Source: Durusdinium trenchii
Lineage: Eukaryota; Sar; Dinophyceae; Suessiales; Symbiodiniaceae
Assembly (NCBI GenBank): GCA_963970005.1
Contig: CAXAMN010026706.1
Location: forward strand, 25,193 to 89,192
DNA length: 64,000 nt
Reading direction: 5' to 3'
In this document: piece by piece, positions 20,798 to 29,598 of the stretch
How positions within the stretch are numbered: the stretch's first letter is position 1
Layout of the letters: the number at the start of each line of letters is the position of its first letter
Notes under the pieces: model-generated
Told to the model about the DNA's origin: nothing
The model's database searches: none
The model's input: the letters and a program-made list of their open reading frames with translations, nothing else
Made by a program: the position numbers and the translations under genes

Positions 20798-22681
20798 TCA
20801 GTTCCTCAAGGCGTCCTCATAGACACTCACGTGCTCGTAAGCACCAGCACCCTCACGACTGAGTAGGCTCATTTCGCCTTTCTCATGATCGTAGTGAACA
20901 TGGGTTTGTTGAACTCTGTCTCGAATTTCCCCACGTTCGAACCTGCGTCTCTCACGACGATGTGGATCCATCATCAACCGGTCATCGGCTGTTGACGTGT
21001 TCTGTGCCTGCACCATACGCGTCAGGGACTCGATCTTCGCATCTTTTTCCTTCATGTCAATGTGGATCTCCAGGATCAGAGTGAAATGGGCATTCAAGAA
21101 TCGATGCCATTGCTTGATCTCGGCATCTCCAATCACCTCCTCATCACCTTTCAAAGTCAAATCCATGAACTCTCTTCGGCGAACACTTGGTAGGTGATGA
21201 CCGACAACATGATTCCGCATAGACTGCGAAACACGATCAGTCCACAAAGCCTTCGACAACTCAACCCACTTGGCCTGGCCACGTTCCAGAAGCACTTCAT
21301 CATACAAGCTTTGCCAGCGGTCCAACTCGTCTTGTGAACACACATGCTGGTAAGGCTCATCATTCACGATGTCTTCATCTTCAGTCTCTGGGTCATTCGC
21401 AAGGTCGCCATGGCTCAAACCTACGGCTGGCGTCATGTCATTCACAGGATTCAAGTCATACCCGCAAATCATGGCATACCCTTGGCGGAACACATTCTTT
21501 CCAAAAAGGACGACGGAGTGGAGGAAGTGCAAGACTACATGCAAAGAGCTGAAAAATCCAATGGTTGCAAATGCGCACAAAATCAAAAAGATTTGGCTCT
21601 GCTGTTCTGGGTTCTCCTCCTCATTCTTTGTCGCTTCAACGCATTCGACACTTTCCAATGCTAGCACGGACATTGCACACAAAGCTGCCTTCTTCCACTC
21701 ATCACCGCTTCTCCCTTTTCTGAACTGGTGCAGATAAAAATGCCTTCTCGAACAATAAGCATGTTTCTCGTTGGCAGAATCACGCACCTTCTGACACCCG
21801 GGAAGACGGCATAGTCCATTTGCTTCTTTTGCGTTCTCATCTTCCAGTTGGAACACTTGGCCATCAAAGAGGTTTTCTGCTGCTTGTTCCAACTCTTTCT
21901 CTTCACGATTCCTGGCCTCGATGGTCACCTTCTTCGCTGCTACAAAACCAGGGTCAAATCGAAGAGAATGAACTCCTCTGGACAAAACATGTGCCAGTGC
22001 ATCTTTGGCGGCTCCCTTAGTGAGTCCGTCCGCCAACTGCTGCAAAGAGTTGCACCATCGCACCTTTGACAAAGAAGCTGCCAATCTTTCACGCAGAATG
22101 CAAATTTCGATAGCAGTGCGTCTTTCTGACAACTTGAGCCCTGAGGTCACTGCGGTCGTGCTGTCGAAAAGAGCTTTTGCATCTGTGATCACAGCTGATT
22201 CTCCGAACTTGTGCATGGTCTCGTCGAGCTGTATCTGGATGTAAGGGTTGACCATTGCAGCAAAGAACACCTTGGTCCACTCTAATTCGTCCACAGCAAT
22301 CGTCGCTGCCTGTGCTTCCGCCGACAGGGAACTCCGGCACATTCGAACCAACTTTTTGCTGGACCAATCAATGATGGTCAAAGGAAAAGGTTCTCCAGCA
22401 TCAAGTTCTGACTGGCTCGAAAGGAACATGAGCATTCCGCCTTGAGAGCTTCCATCCGGCCTCACTGACCATGCAGCATCGCAGTACAGGCTGATTCGCA
22501 ACTGATCCAAGGGACAGTGGCAACGAATGGTGAACACATAGTTCTTGACAACCTCTTTCAAGAATCTCAAGCACTTGTTTGCCTCCAGCATGTCCTTGAT
22601 CATTGGCTTGTTGATTGTGGCCTGCAACAGGCTGATGGTGGCTGCAGCTTGAGGTAGACACTGAGTGACTGGCCACGACAT
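20798..22681 (-). CDS. Copia polyprotein, C-terminal part: RNase H plus novel tail
   Basis: 627 residues read in the same frame as the upstream polyprotein, after a single TAA. RNase H occupies about residues 60-225 with the acidic set D68 (SLYCDAAW), E122 (SLSAEAQA), D167 (VITDAKA) and D218 (QLADGL), so it looks catalytically intact. About 390 residues follow that Copia elements normally lack. These comprise a Cys/His cluster C291-x4-C296-x13-C310-x3-H314-x3-H318, a hydrophobic segment at about 364-393 (FLILCAFATIGFFSSL...) fit for one or two membrane passes, and a charged, coiled-coil-prone C terminus (about 450-600). The tail could be envelope-like, a membrane anchor or a captured host domain; the sequence alone does not decide. 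Confidence 0.85.
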   Translation of the reverse strand: MSWPVTQCLPQAAATISLLQATINKPMIKDMLEANKCLRFLKEVVKNYVFTIRCHCPLDQLRISLYCDAAWSVRPDGSSQGGMLMFLSSQSELDAGEPFPLTIIDWSSKKLVRMCRSSLSAEAQAATIAVDELEWTKVFFAAMVNPYIQIQLDETMHKFGESAVITDAKALFDSTTAVTSGLKLSERRTAIEICILRERLAASLSKVRWCNSLQQLADGLTKGAAKDALAHVLSRGVHSLRFDPGFVAAKKVTIEARNREEKELEQAAENLFDGQVFQLEDENAKEANGLCRLPGCQKVRDSANEKHAYCSRRHFYLHQFRKGRSGDEWKKAALCAMSVLALESVECVEATKNEEENPEQQSQIFLILCAFATIGFFSSLHVVLHFLHSVVLFGKNVFRQGYAMICGYDLNPVNDMTPAVGLSHGDLANDPETEDEDIVNDEPYQHVCSQDELDRWQSLYDEVLLERGQAKWVELSKALWTDRVSQSMRNHVVGHHLPSVRRREFMDLTLKGDEEVIGDAEIKQWHRFLNAHFTLILEIHIDMKEKDAKIESLTRMVQAQNTSTADDRLMMDPHRRERRRFERGEIRDRVQQTHVHYDHEKGEMSLLSREGAGAYEHVSVYEDALRN

Positions 22682-22711
22682 GGCCCCAACAAGCGCTCGA
22701 AGTTGTTTGTG

Positions 22712-22714
22712 TTA
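22712..22714 (-). other. In-frame TAA interrupting the Copia polyprotein
   Basis: The reading frame is the same on both sides: ...VDDFCTER, TAA, HKQLRALVGAMSWP.... The residues after the stop match the usual start of the Copia RT-RNase H connection (LRALVGA). So this is a nonsense codon, not a frameshift or separate gene. Confidence 0.9.
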
Positions 22715-25700
22715 TCTTTCCGTGCAAAAATCATCAACCATCACCTTTCTGCTTTTCTCCAGGCTCAACGGTTTAATCTTGTTCACATACTGCTGTAGAG
22801 ACACTGTGATCACGTCACGCTCTGGGCTTTGCTGAACCTCTGCACCACAAAAGCGCATCTTGCTGCCGAAATCCCAACTGCCAAAACGAAAACGCGTCGA
22901 CAGATGGTACATGCGATGTTGAAAACATTCACAAGCACCTGCTGGATCTACTTTGACATCCTGCAAAGCCGACACACCCTCGCCGGATCCAATGAAGTCG
23001 TCAACATGGAGTCCGACCACACCATCCACTGTCCACCAGCTTCCAGCATATTCAAAGGTCAAAAACTCATCATCTGAATCACAAGCTTGGCGAATGGACA
23101 TGTAAAGACATCTGTCCAGTGGGTGGCTAATGAACTTCAAGTCGGATGTCAAATAAGCGTCTGCTGTGTCGAACCATTGCCTTGGTGCTCGAACATCTCC
23201 AAATGCAGGTTTTGTGGCTTTTAGGATCTCATGTTGCTTCAATCCCATCAACCGTTCCAGACGTCGTCTCATGTCCGATGTTGGCTTGACAAAGATTCTG
23301 GTTGAATCGTCAATGGAATCGGCTTGCATAAAGGCTGATTTGACATCTGCACACCACAACTTCCAGCCTCGATGCACTGCCCAGACCAGAACAATCATCC
23401 TGCCCAATCGGCTCAGGGTCGGAGATTCACGAACCAGGTTCTCGCTCAGAACATCTACATGACGGAATCCCTGGATGATGACACGGGCGTTGGCCACATG
23501 GCCATCTGCTGTGGGCTTCCATCTTTGCAAAAATCTGGCCGGTACTGTCTCTCCTTCTCCAGCTTCATCCATGGGCACAGCTTTCCAAGCTTTGTTCTCA
23601 ATCCATACCATCAGAGCAGCGTCCTTTGCAGCATCAAAGAGCTTCTTTTCCTCCACCGACAGCTTCCTTTCATCAAATTCATCTGCCAACAAAGCTTCAT
23701 CGGGCGTGAGCTCCTCCGTGGCATCCATGAAACGAAGGAAGGCTGGGTCGCTCTCATGCACCGGTGGCAACCCATCCAACTGTCGTAACAGGTTGTAGGA
23801 TTTGAAAGCGATGGCCCTCTCATCACGAGGCATTGGGCTTCTTGATCTGGTTTTGCTGTCTTCAGACCGGGAGGTTTCCATCTGGGCTTCACCTGGCTGT
23901 ACCTTTGGCATCTGTGCAGGTCGCTCTTCTTCATTCGAACTGGACATCATACGTTTCTTAACTTCTGTCATCTGGGTGTCTTCGAGGTCAGGTGGTTTGT
24001 CTGCTGTTGCTTCTGCAGCGGCGTGTGGTTCTGTATCAACCTGCGGTGGCTGTGGTTCTTGTGGCTGCAGCTGTTCTGTATCTGCTGTTGCTGTACCTGC
24101 CTCACCCAAGACATTCTTCATTTCATCCTCATGATCATCTCTTCCTTCACCGTCATCTTCTTGCTTTTCCGATGGGCGATCTGGCGCCATGTCTGCATCA
24201 CTCTTTGCGTCAGAAAAAGGTGGGTCCCCCAGGAGGTCAAGAAAACGAACTGGGCCACGCAACGGCTGCAAAGTCTTCTGAACAGTGGCTTGGACATCCC
24301 GAATGCGAGCCGTGTGTGGCAAATGTTGAAGTCGAGCTTGATATTCCCGAGGGGCTTCAGGTCGCAAGGATTGGTGACTGACTCGCAAGAGCGATGTGCC
24401 ATGAGCGATCCAATAGATGTCCGGTCTGGCAGGGGCATCATCAGTACCACGAGGCTGCATACTGCAGACAAGAGCAGGCCCACGCCAGCGACTGATATCC
24501 AGCTTTGAATCGCTCTCACGCCAATAGTACACCCAATCACCTGGAAAATACTGAGGGATGACTGCACGGCTCTGACTGAGGAGTGCTTTTCGTAGAGTTT
24601 GACTGTAGTTGGCCGAGTAGAATGACTTCGCAGCTGACAATCTTAATGCTTGTAGTTGCTTGTGTTGACTGCTGGGTTCAGCTGCATTGGTCATAGGCTC
24701 ATCCATCAGGCCTAAGTCACCCACATTTGTGCCAAAAACAATCTGTGCTGGTGAAGAACCATGGACAGACCTCAAGCGGTTCCTCATTGAACAAGCTATG
24801 GGAGCTGCAGTGCTGAGCGCTAACGCTGGATCTTCCTGTCTCATCTTGAGCAACTGCATTCGTCGTACTGCATGCAAACGCTCCACTGTCCCCATTTTGT
24901 GATGGGCATCACGAGGAACAAGGATCAGCTTGATATTCCGATCGTCCATGTAGGTGAGGAAAGCCTCGCTCATGTGAGCACCTGATGCATCCGTTCGTAC
25001 TTTTTGTGGTGCTCCGAAGGCATTGATCCATTCATCCAACACTTTGAGCTCCTCCCTCTCTGTCTCAGCCGCAACTTCAGCATTCATCTCATAACGGGAG
25101 AAAAGGTCAATAATCGCAAGGACTCGCAGCTTCTTTTCCCCCCACTTGATGTGGAAGATGTCCATCTCCAAGATCTCGTTGAACTTCTGGGCATGTGGCA
25201 GAGATGAAGCTTTCGCTGGCTTCTTGTTGATGTAGTTCTGACAGACATCACAAGTGTAGTCCTTGGCTGCTGCAATGATGTCCTCATTCATTCCAGCTTC
25301 TTTCAATGCCACAAGAAGTCGAACTCGACCAGGATGACCAAGTTGTCGATGAAGTTTGGCGACAACTGACAAAGCTGCTTTGGAATGCCCTGCGGTTTCC
25401 TTCATCTCGATGGTCGACACCGTTTTCTTCTTTTCTTCTTTCTCAATCTCCTCAGCGACCATGATCTTCACGATTTCTTTCTTTCTCCAGTTCTCATCCA
25501 TGGTGTCATAGATGGCTTGTCCTGCTAGTTGCACGAACTTCTCCTCATAGTTCTGCATTTCACGAAGCTTCTGTGATTTTCCATCCATTGGGATGTGCTT
25601 CTCTTCGCAGCTGCATGGTAGGTGCATTGCTTCAGCAACATGTCGTGAACTTGTTCGTATTCGAGTCTGCTTTCGAACTGGCCCTTCTTGTTTGGCATCC

Positions 25701-28168
25701 TTGTAGTACAGACCTGTCTGGCACCTGTTGCAGATCCCTTCAAAGTAGCCTTTCATGGATTGCAAAGTCTCGGTGTCCCAGGATTCAGCTCCATGAGGGT
25801 GTTCCATAGCATAGTCACTCTCAATCACCTTAGTCACTTCAGACACTTCTTTCACAAGCGTCAAATGTGAGTTCTCCTCGTCATCTCTTGTGTCTTTCAG
25901 TGCTTTCCTTTGTTCTGGTGTCCTCCGATTCAATCTCTGCATAGCTGACCACTTTCTGCATGGTGGTGCCATCCAAATGAAGTCTGGCGACACCTCTCTC
26001 AAAAGCTGAATGAACTCTTTCCTGACATTGGGTTCATTGAAGTCCCATTCAGGCAGGGAGAAGGTTGAAGCTTCCACGTCATCATGCTTCTGGGTCAAGT
26101 AGAGAGACAAATTGCCCTGGTCAACATAGACCTCAAAGAACTTCAACTTCTTCCCTTCTCGCAAGCGTTCAGCAACACGTTCTGCCAAACCATCATCTTT
26201 GAAGGGCTTCTCAATCAACTTCGTCTCCACCTTCTCATTCACCATGTAAGCCTCCATCACTGGTTCAATGTCCCAGACATCTAGAGGTCCTTCTTCGATC
26301 AATTTGTCATTGGGCTCAATTCCCATTTCATTTTCATCTTCAATCTGGCAATAGATCTCTTCAGCGTAGTAGTTGTCCTGGTACATCATGAGGTCAAGAA
26401 TGAAGTGTCCACGCTCATTTCGCTCGGGCTGAATCCAGGCCGAGTCACCGATCTTCATCCTGTTGTTCTTGTAATCGTGGATGACTCCCCAAGCCTCAAG
26501 AGTGGGTCGTGCCAATAGAAATGGCGTCGCGCCAGGTACAATGGAAGCTGTCACTGGCAGTACCTGACCATGCACGACTGCAGTGAAGTCCACTTCATAG
26601 CTGGATTGAAGAGTTTCACCACCTCCAAACTTGAATCGTCTGATCTTCTCTCGCGAAGTCACTGGCTTCGTCTGACTGTTTCCATAGGCCTCAAGCCACT
26701 GCTTCCAGTTGTCTTCGCCAACAATGGTGCGGGTTGCACCGCTGTCTACGATGGCTTTGCCGCGAGTGGTCACAGCAAAGAAGCATTGCTCATCTGTCAC
26801 CTGCTCAACCATCTCGGTCTCGGGGATCTCTTGTTCCTCCACCATGGTCACCTCTTCTGGAACTTCCTTGATCCCAGCATTCTGACTTCTGTATCTCTTG
26901 AACCTTGGTCCATGCTGGGCTGTCGAACCGGAGAGCGTCGACTTGTCACTTGCCGTAGTCGAGGATGTGGAAGAAGAGAAAGGAGGTCGCCTCAATCCTG
27001 ACATGGGTCGCCGATTGAATGGCGAGCGACGCATGAAGCTTCCCTTTCCTTTTCCTTTGCTCTTGCCCTTTCCTCCGCCTGACTTCCCTTTGCCTTTGCT
27101 GCCTTTACCATCTCCCTTGGAAGGTCTTCCGCTGCCTCGTTCGAAGTCAGGTCCAAGAGCAACCACTGGGTAAAATCCTCGTGACAAAGCAAGCTCTTTC
27201 ATCCTCTTTCGACTTTCAATGTAATTCACATAGGCCTCGTCAGCAACTTCCATGGCCTCCTCCAACTCTGTGGGAACAGGCTCATCATCATCATACTCTG
27301 CTTCAAAGGCTTCTTCTTCGTCATCATACCACTCTTCATAATAGGCTTCATCAGCCTCATCACACCACTCATCCTCCTCCTCGATGTAGACCTCATCTTT
27401 GGTCGAAGGCGAAGGACGTGTCATCAGATCTCGAGCATTGGGCTGATGATCACCACCAAACATTCGGATGAGTGCTTTGCCCACTTTCTCATACTCCAAG
27501 TCGCCAGAGCACATGGCCTTGATCTGAACGTGGGTCCATCGAGGTACTCCTGCACGAGTCAACAAATGCCAACCCGACAGCAAAGGTGGAACCTCCACAT
27601 TCACTTCACTCATCCTCTTGAGCAATGTCCTGTGACGTATCAAATAGGCCTGAAGCTCTTCTCCCTTCTTTCGAGAAAAATCAGAGAAGAATTCGTCACA
27701 CCGGGATGGAACTTCTATGAGGTCCTCGTACTGGTAGAGCTCATCCAACAAGCGAAACACCAAACGAAAAGGGTCCGGGGAACGCTCAACCTCATCGAAA
27801 CTCAACTGCTCTGTAGCATCCCATGCAACATCTCTCAAGCGACTGATCACCAAGAAAGCTCCCTCTATGGTGGCATCATGTCCTCTTCGATCACACTGTT
27901 TCTTGAACAGCTCAAGCCTCCGCCTGTAACTCCGGTAGGTCTTCTGGTTGAGGTTTTCTGAAGATGGACATGCCTTGGCTAAACCTGAATCCAGTCCTCG
28001 ACTTTGATGGGGTGTATACGGCAGTTGCCTACCCGGTTCATCTCTTTCAACATTCATGAACAATGTTCCAGGTCCTCGAACGCCAACAGATTCGCTAGCG
28101 TGACCAGGATTTGAAGTCCTGGCTCGACGAACGGGAGTTCGCCTTGGGCTCCTTTCAACGCCCGACAT
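22712..28168 (-). CDS. Copia Gag-Pol polyprotein: gag, PR, MTase-like, IN, RT
   Basis: 1818 residues from the ATG at 28168 (the frame is open to a GTG at 28180). Gag: about 60-250, helical; then an acidic stretch (258-296) and a Lys/Gly tract (SKGKGKSGGGKGKSKGKGKG, 357-376) in place of a CCHC knuckle. Protease: IVDSGATRTIV, catalytic D475. Residues about 678-796 resemble a cytosine-C5 methyltransferase: DFIWMAPPCRKWS (PPC, C737) and YAMEHPHG (789-791 EHP for ENV/ENP). Integrase: zinc ligands H940, H945, C973, C976; catalytic D1003, D1060, E1096 with the canonical 35-residue D-E spacing. RT: DVKSAFMQAD (D1608) and the catalytic pair in GLHVDDF (D1723/D1724; YVDD is usual). An acidic, Pro/Gln-rich linker separates IN and RT. 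The stop at 22712 truncates the protein before RNase H. Confidence 0.92.
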   Translation of the reverse strand: MSGVERSPRRTPVRRARTSNPGHASESVGVRGPGTLFMNVERDEPGRQLPYTPHQSRGLDSGLAKACPSSENLNQKTYRSYRRRLELFKKQCDRRGHDATIEGAFLVISRLRDVAWDATEQLSFDEVERSPDPFRLVFRLLDELYQYEDLIEVPSRCDEFFSDFSRKKGEELQAYLIRHRTLLKRMSEVNVEVPPLLSGWHLLTRAGVPRWTHVQIKAMCSGDLEYEKVGKALIRMFGGDHQPNARDLMTRPSPSTKDEVYIEEEDEWCDEADEAYYEEWYDDEEEAFEAEYDDDEPVPTELEEAMEVADEAYVNYIESRKRMKELALSRGFYPVVALGPDFERGSGRPSKGDGKGSKGKGKSGGGKGKSKGKGKGSFMRRSPFNRRPMSGLRRPPFSSSTSSTTASDKSTLSGSTAQHGPRFKRYRSQNAGIKEVPEEVTMVEEQEIPETEMVEQVTDEQCFFAVTTRGKAIVDSGATRTIVGEDNWKQWLEAYGNSQTKPVTSREKIRRFKFGGGETLQSSYEVDFTAVVHGQVLPVTASIVPGATPFLLARPTLEAWGVIHDYKNNRMKIGDSAWIQPERNERGHFILDLMMYQDNYYAEEIYCQIEDENEMGIEPNDKLIEEGPLDVWDIEPVMEAYMVNEKVETKLIEKPFKDDGLAERVAERLREGKKLKFFEVYVDQGNLSLYLTQKHDDVEASTFSLPEWDFNEPNVRKEFIQLLREVSPDFIWMAPPCRKWSAMQRLNRRTPEQRKALKDTRDDEENSHLTLVKEVSEVTKVIESDYAMEHPHGAESWDTETLQSMKGYFEGICNRCQTGLYYKDAKQEGPVRKQTRIRTSSRHVAEAMHLPCSCEEKHIPMDGKSQKLREMQNYEEKFVQLAGQAIYDTMDENWRKKEIVKIMVAEEIEKEEKKKTVSTIEMKETAGHSKAALSVVAKLHRQLGHPGRVRLLVALKEAGMNEDIIAAAKDYTCDVCQNYINKKPAKASSLPHAQKFNEILEMDIFHIKWGEKKLRVLAIIDLFSRYEMNAEVAAETEREELKVLDEWINAFGAPQKVRTDASGAHMSEAFLTYMDDRNIKLILVPRDAHHKMGTVERLHAVRRMQLLKMRQEDPALALSTAAPIACSMRNRLRSVHGSSPAQIVFGTNVGDLGLMDEPMTNAAEPSSQHKQLQALRLSAAKSFYSANYSQTLRKALLSQSRAVIPQYFPGDWVYYWRESDSKLDISRWRGPALVCSMQPRGTDDAPARPDIYWIAHGTSLLRVSHQSLRPEAPREYQARLQHLPHTARIRDVQATVQKTLQPLRGPVRFLDLLGDPPFSDAKSDADMAPDRPSEKQEDDGEGRDDHEDEMKNVLGEAGTATADTEQLQPQEPQPPQVDTEPHAAAEATADKPPDLEDTQMTEVKKRMMSSSNEEERPAQMPKVQPGEAQMETSRSEDSKTRSRSPMPRDERAIAFKSYNLLRQLDGLPPVHESDPAFLRFMDATEELTPDEALLADEFDERKLSVEEKKLFDAAKDAALMVWIENKAWKAVPMDEAGEGETVPARFLQRWKPTADGHVANARVIIQGFRHVDVLSENLVRESPTLSRLGRMIVLVWAVHRGWKLWCADVKSAFMQADSIDDSTRIFVKPTSDMRRRLERLMGLKQHEILKATKPAFGDVRAPRQWFDTADAYLTSDLKFISHPLDRCLYMSIRQACDSDDEFLTFEYAGSWWTVDGVVGLHVDDFIGSGEGVSALQDVKVDPAGACECFQHRMYHLSTRFRFGSWDFGSKMRFCGAEVQQSPERDVITVSLQQYVNKIKPLSLEKSRKVMVDDFCTER

Positions 28169-28268
28169 AGACGTTGTCACAGATCGTATCTTCGATCTTC
28201 ACGGGGATCTCGTAGGCTTCCTCAAGCACGTAGATCACCGTAGGAACCGGCAAAGAGGAGCGTCGCCA

Positions 28269-28280
28269 GCTCCGCTACCA
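28269..28280 (-). promoter_or_regulatory. Primer binding site, initiator Met tRNA type
   Basis: On the coding strand TGGTAGCGGAGC follows the 5' LTR after one T. It resembles the reverse complement of initiator-Met tRNA 3' ends (TGGTAGCAGAGG in animals, TGGTATCAGAGC in plants), the commonest Copia primer. Confidence 0.75.
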
Positions 28281-28281
28281 A

Positions 28282-28448
28282 TCCAAACGTAGGTCTCAAT
28301 CGGCTCCCGAAGTCCGCAAACGTTTCTCGCACGCACAGGGTCGTAGCTAAAGGGGTGCTCAAGGGCCCTGGATAGAAAATGGCCACATATTCGACATTAA
28401 ATGAAAGTGAACCTGACAGAATGATCGAAAGCGAAAGCTGAAGTCAGA
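28282..28448 (-). repeat. 5' LTR of the Copia element
   Basis: 167 bp, identical to the copy at 20542-20708; upstream of gag by 113 bp. Should contain the element's promoter, but no TATA-like motif is obvious. Confidence 0.92.
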
Positions 28449-28476
28449 TCCAGCATTTTAAGCCGGTTCCAAGAGC

Positions 28477-28676
28477 GTGAAAAAGCACAGGATTCTAGAG
28501 CGAAAACGTATAGCGCGTGCCCTAAAAAAACGCCTCGGCGCCTTCGGTGCGGGCGGATTTCTACTACAGGTCCTTGCAGTCATCCTTTTTCTGCCACAAC
28601 GTGCGAGGAGGACTCCGCGTGCAGCTCTGGAGGAGACGCGTGTGTCTTGGCCCGAAAGTCGAGGAAGCTGGTTAAG
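28477..28676 (+). CDS. Possible first-exon leader, interrupted locus beside the retrotransposon
   Basis: Directly outside the 5' LTR the + strand reads a basic start (RIARALKKRLGAFGAGG), a hydrophobic core (FLLQVLAVILFLP) and then QRARRTPRAALEETRVSWP. This resembles a signal peptide followed by an Arg-rich transit-like segment as in plastid-targeted dinoflagellate proteins. No in-frame ATG is present (the first usable codon is GTG), so the true start may lie beyond the retrotransposon on the left side. If so, the insertion split the 5' end of this gene. This is inference. Confidence 0.35.
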
Positions 28677-29598
28677 GTATTCAGGTCTTTGTGTTGTCAA
28701 GATTCTGTATATGTTGTAGAGTTTCTAGAGAGGTGCCTCCTAGAAGGTCCCAAAATGGTTTGGTGAGCGATGTGGGAAGCAGGCCTGTCTTTCTTTCTTT
28801 CGTCTCAAGAGACTTTCGACGTACTACGCAACTGGTCGCACAAGTCCAGTTGTTTCAGTTTGACATGGTACCGTAGAGTGCAGCATGTCTCCTGTTTGGA
28901 GCGATATGACAAGGCACCGGACCGGGAGTCGTTTTGGAGCACATGTGCTGTGGGAGTCGTTTTGGTTCCAATGGATCCGGCCGACATGCAGGTGGTGAAG
29001 TCTGATGCCCTGGAGGACCTCACAGAAGAGAAGATCTCAGTTCTGAAGGTGCAGAGGGGCAGGTGTTGATTGGAAAGCCATGATTCAGGGATGAACTGGA
29101 CAAGATCAGGAACCAAGCTTGTGGGTATCTGGGCTTGTTAGCATTTCTTCGTGGTCTGATAGCAAGTGTGTGATGCAGAAGAGGACCTGTCTTCTGTCTT
29201 CAGCGGACCTCAGAGTAATCCAGGTCTTGATGCCCTGAAACAGAACAGAACAGTGTATTCAGCAGAACTGTGTCCTCTTCAGTGGTCTTCTTTCAGTCAG
29301 TGGACCTGGCATGCCAGGGAAAACCAGGTGCTTCCGGTTTTGCACCATTGAGCAATGCTGAGAGGATGACTGAACTCACAGGTGAAACTCTCACCGATCC
29401 TCAATAGCAAGCTAGGCTCAAGCCTCAAGACTCAAGACAGCTAAATTCTTGTGTGAATGTTCAATCATCCCAACCCAGCAGTGCCGCCAGTTGAAGATCG
29501 TATGGTTTGATTTGATTCCACCAGTAGCCTTGATCTATATCCAGATCTAGAATCAAGAGACTCCAAAACCACTCCCATTCCATGGGCGATTGTGCGCC

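Larger units (their letters stand above)
20537..28453 (-). mobile_element. Ty1/Copia-type LTR retrotransposon, recent insertion
   Basis: A complete element: LTRs at 20542-20708 and 28282-28448 (167 bp, identical base for base), flanked by the 5-bp duplication TCCAG (20537-20541 and 28449-28453). The coding strand is minus, with order gag, protease, methyltransferase-like insert, integrase, reverse transcriptase, RNase H and an extra tail. Integrase before reverse transcriptase marks the Copia superfamily. LTR termini on the coding strand are TC...GA rather than the usual TG...CA. Identical LTRs imply insertion very recently on an evolutionary scale. One in-frame TAA splits the polyprotein. 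Confidence 0.93.

Noticed and set aside
24023..24508. 161-codon + ORF with hydrophobic, Cys-rich reading
   Set aside because: Antisense of the acidic/Pro-Gln linker of the retroelement polyprotein, which naturally yields such composition.
20997..28180. Numerous + strand ORFs of 60-160 codons within the retrotransposon
   Set aside because: Antisense shadows of the Gag-Pol frame, without motifs of their own.
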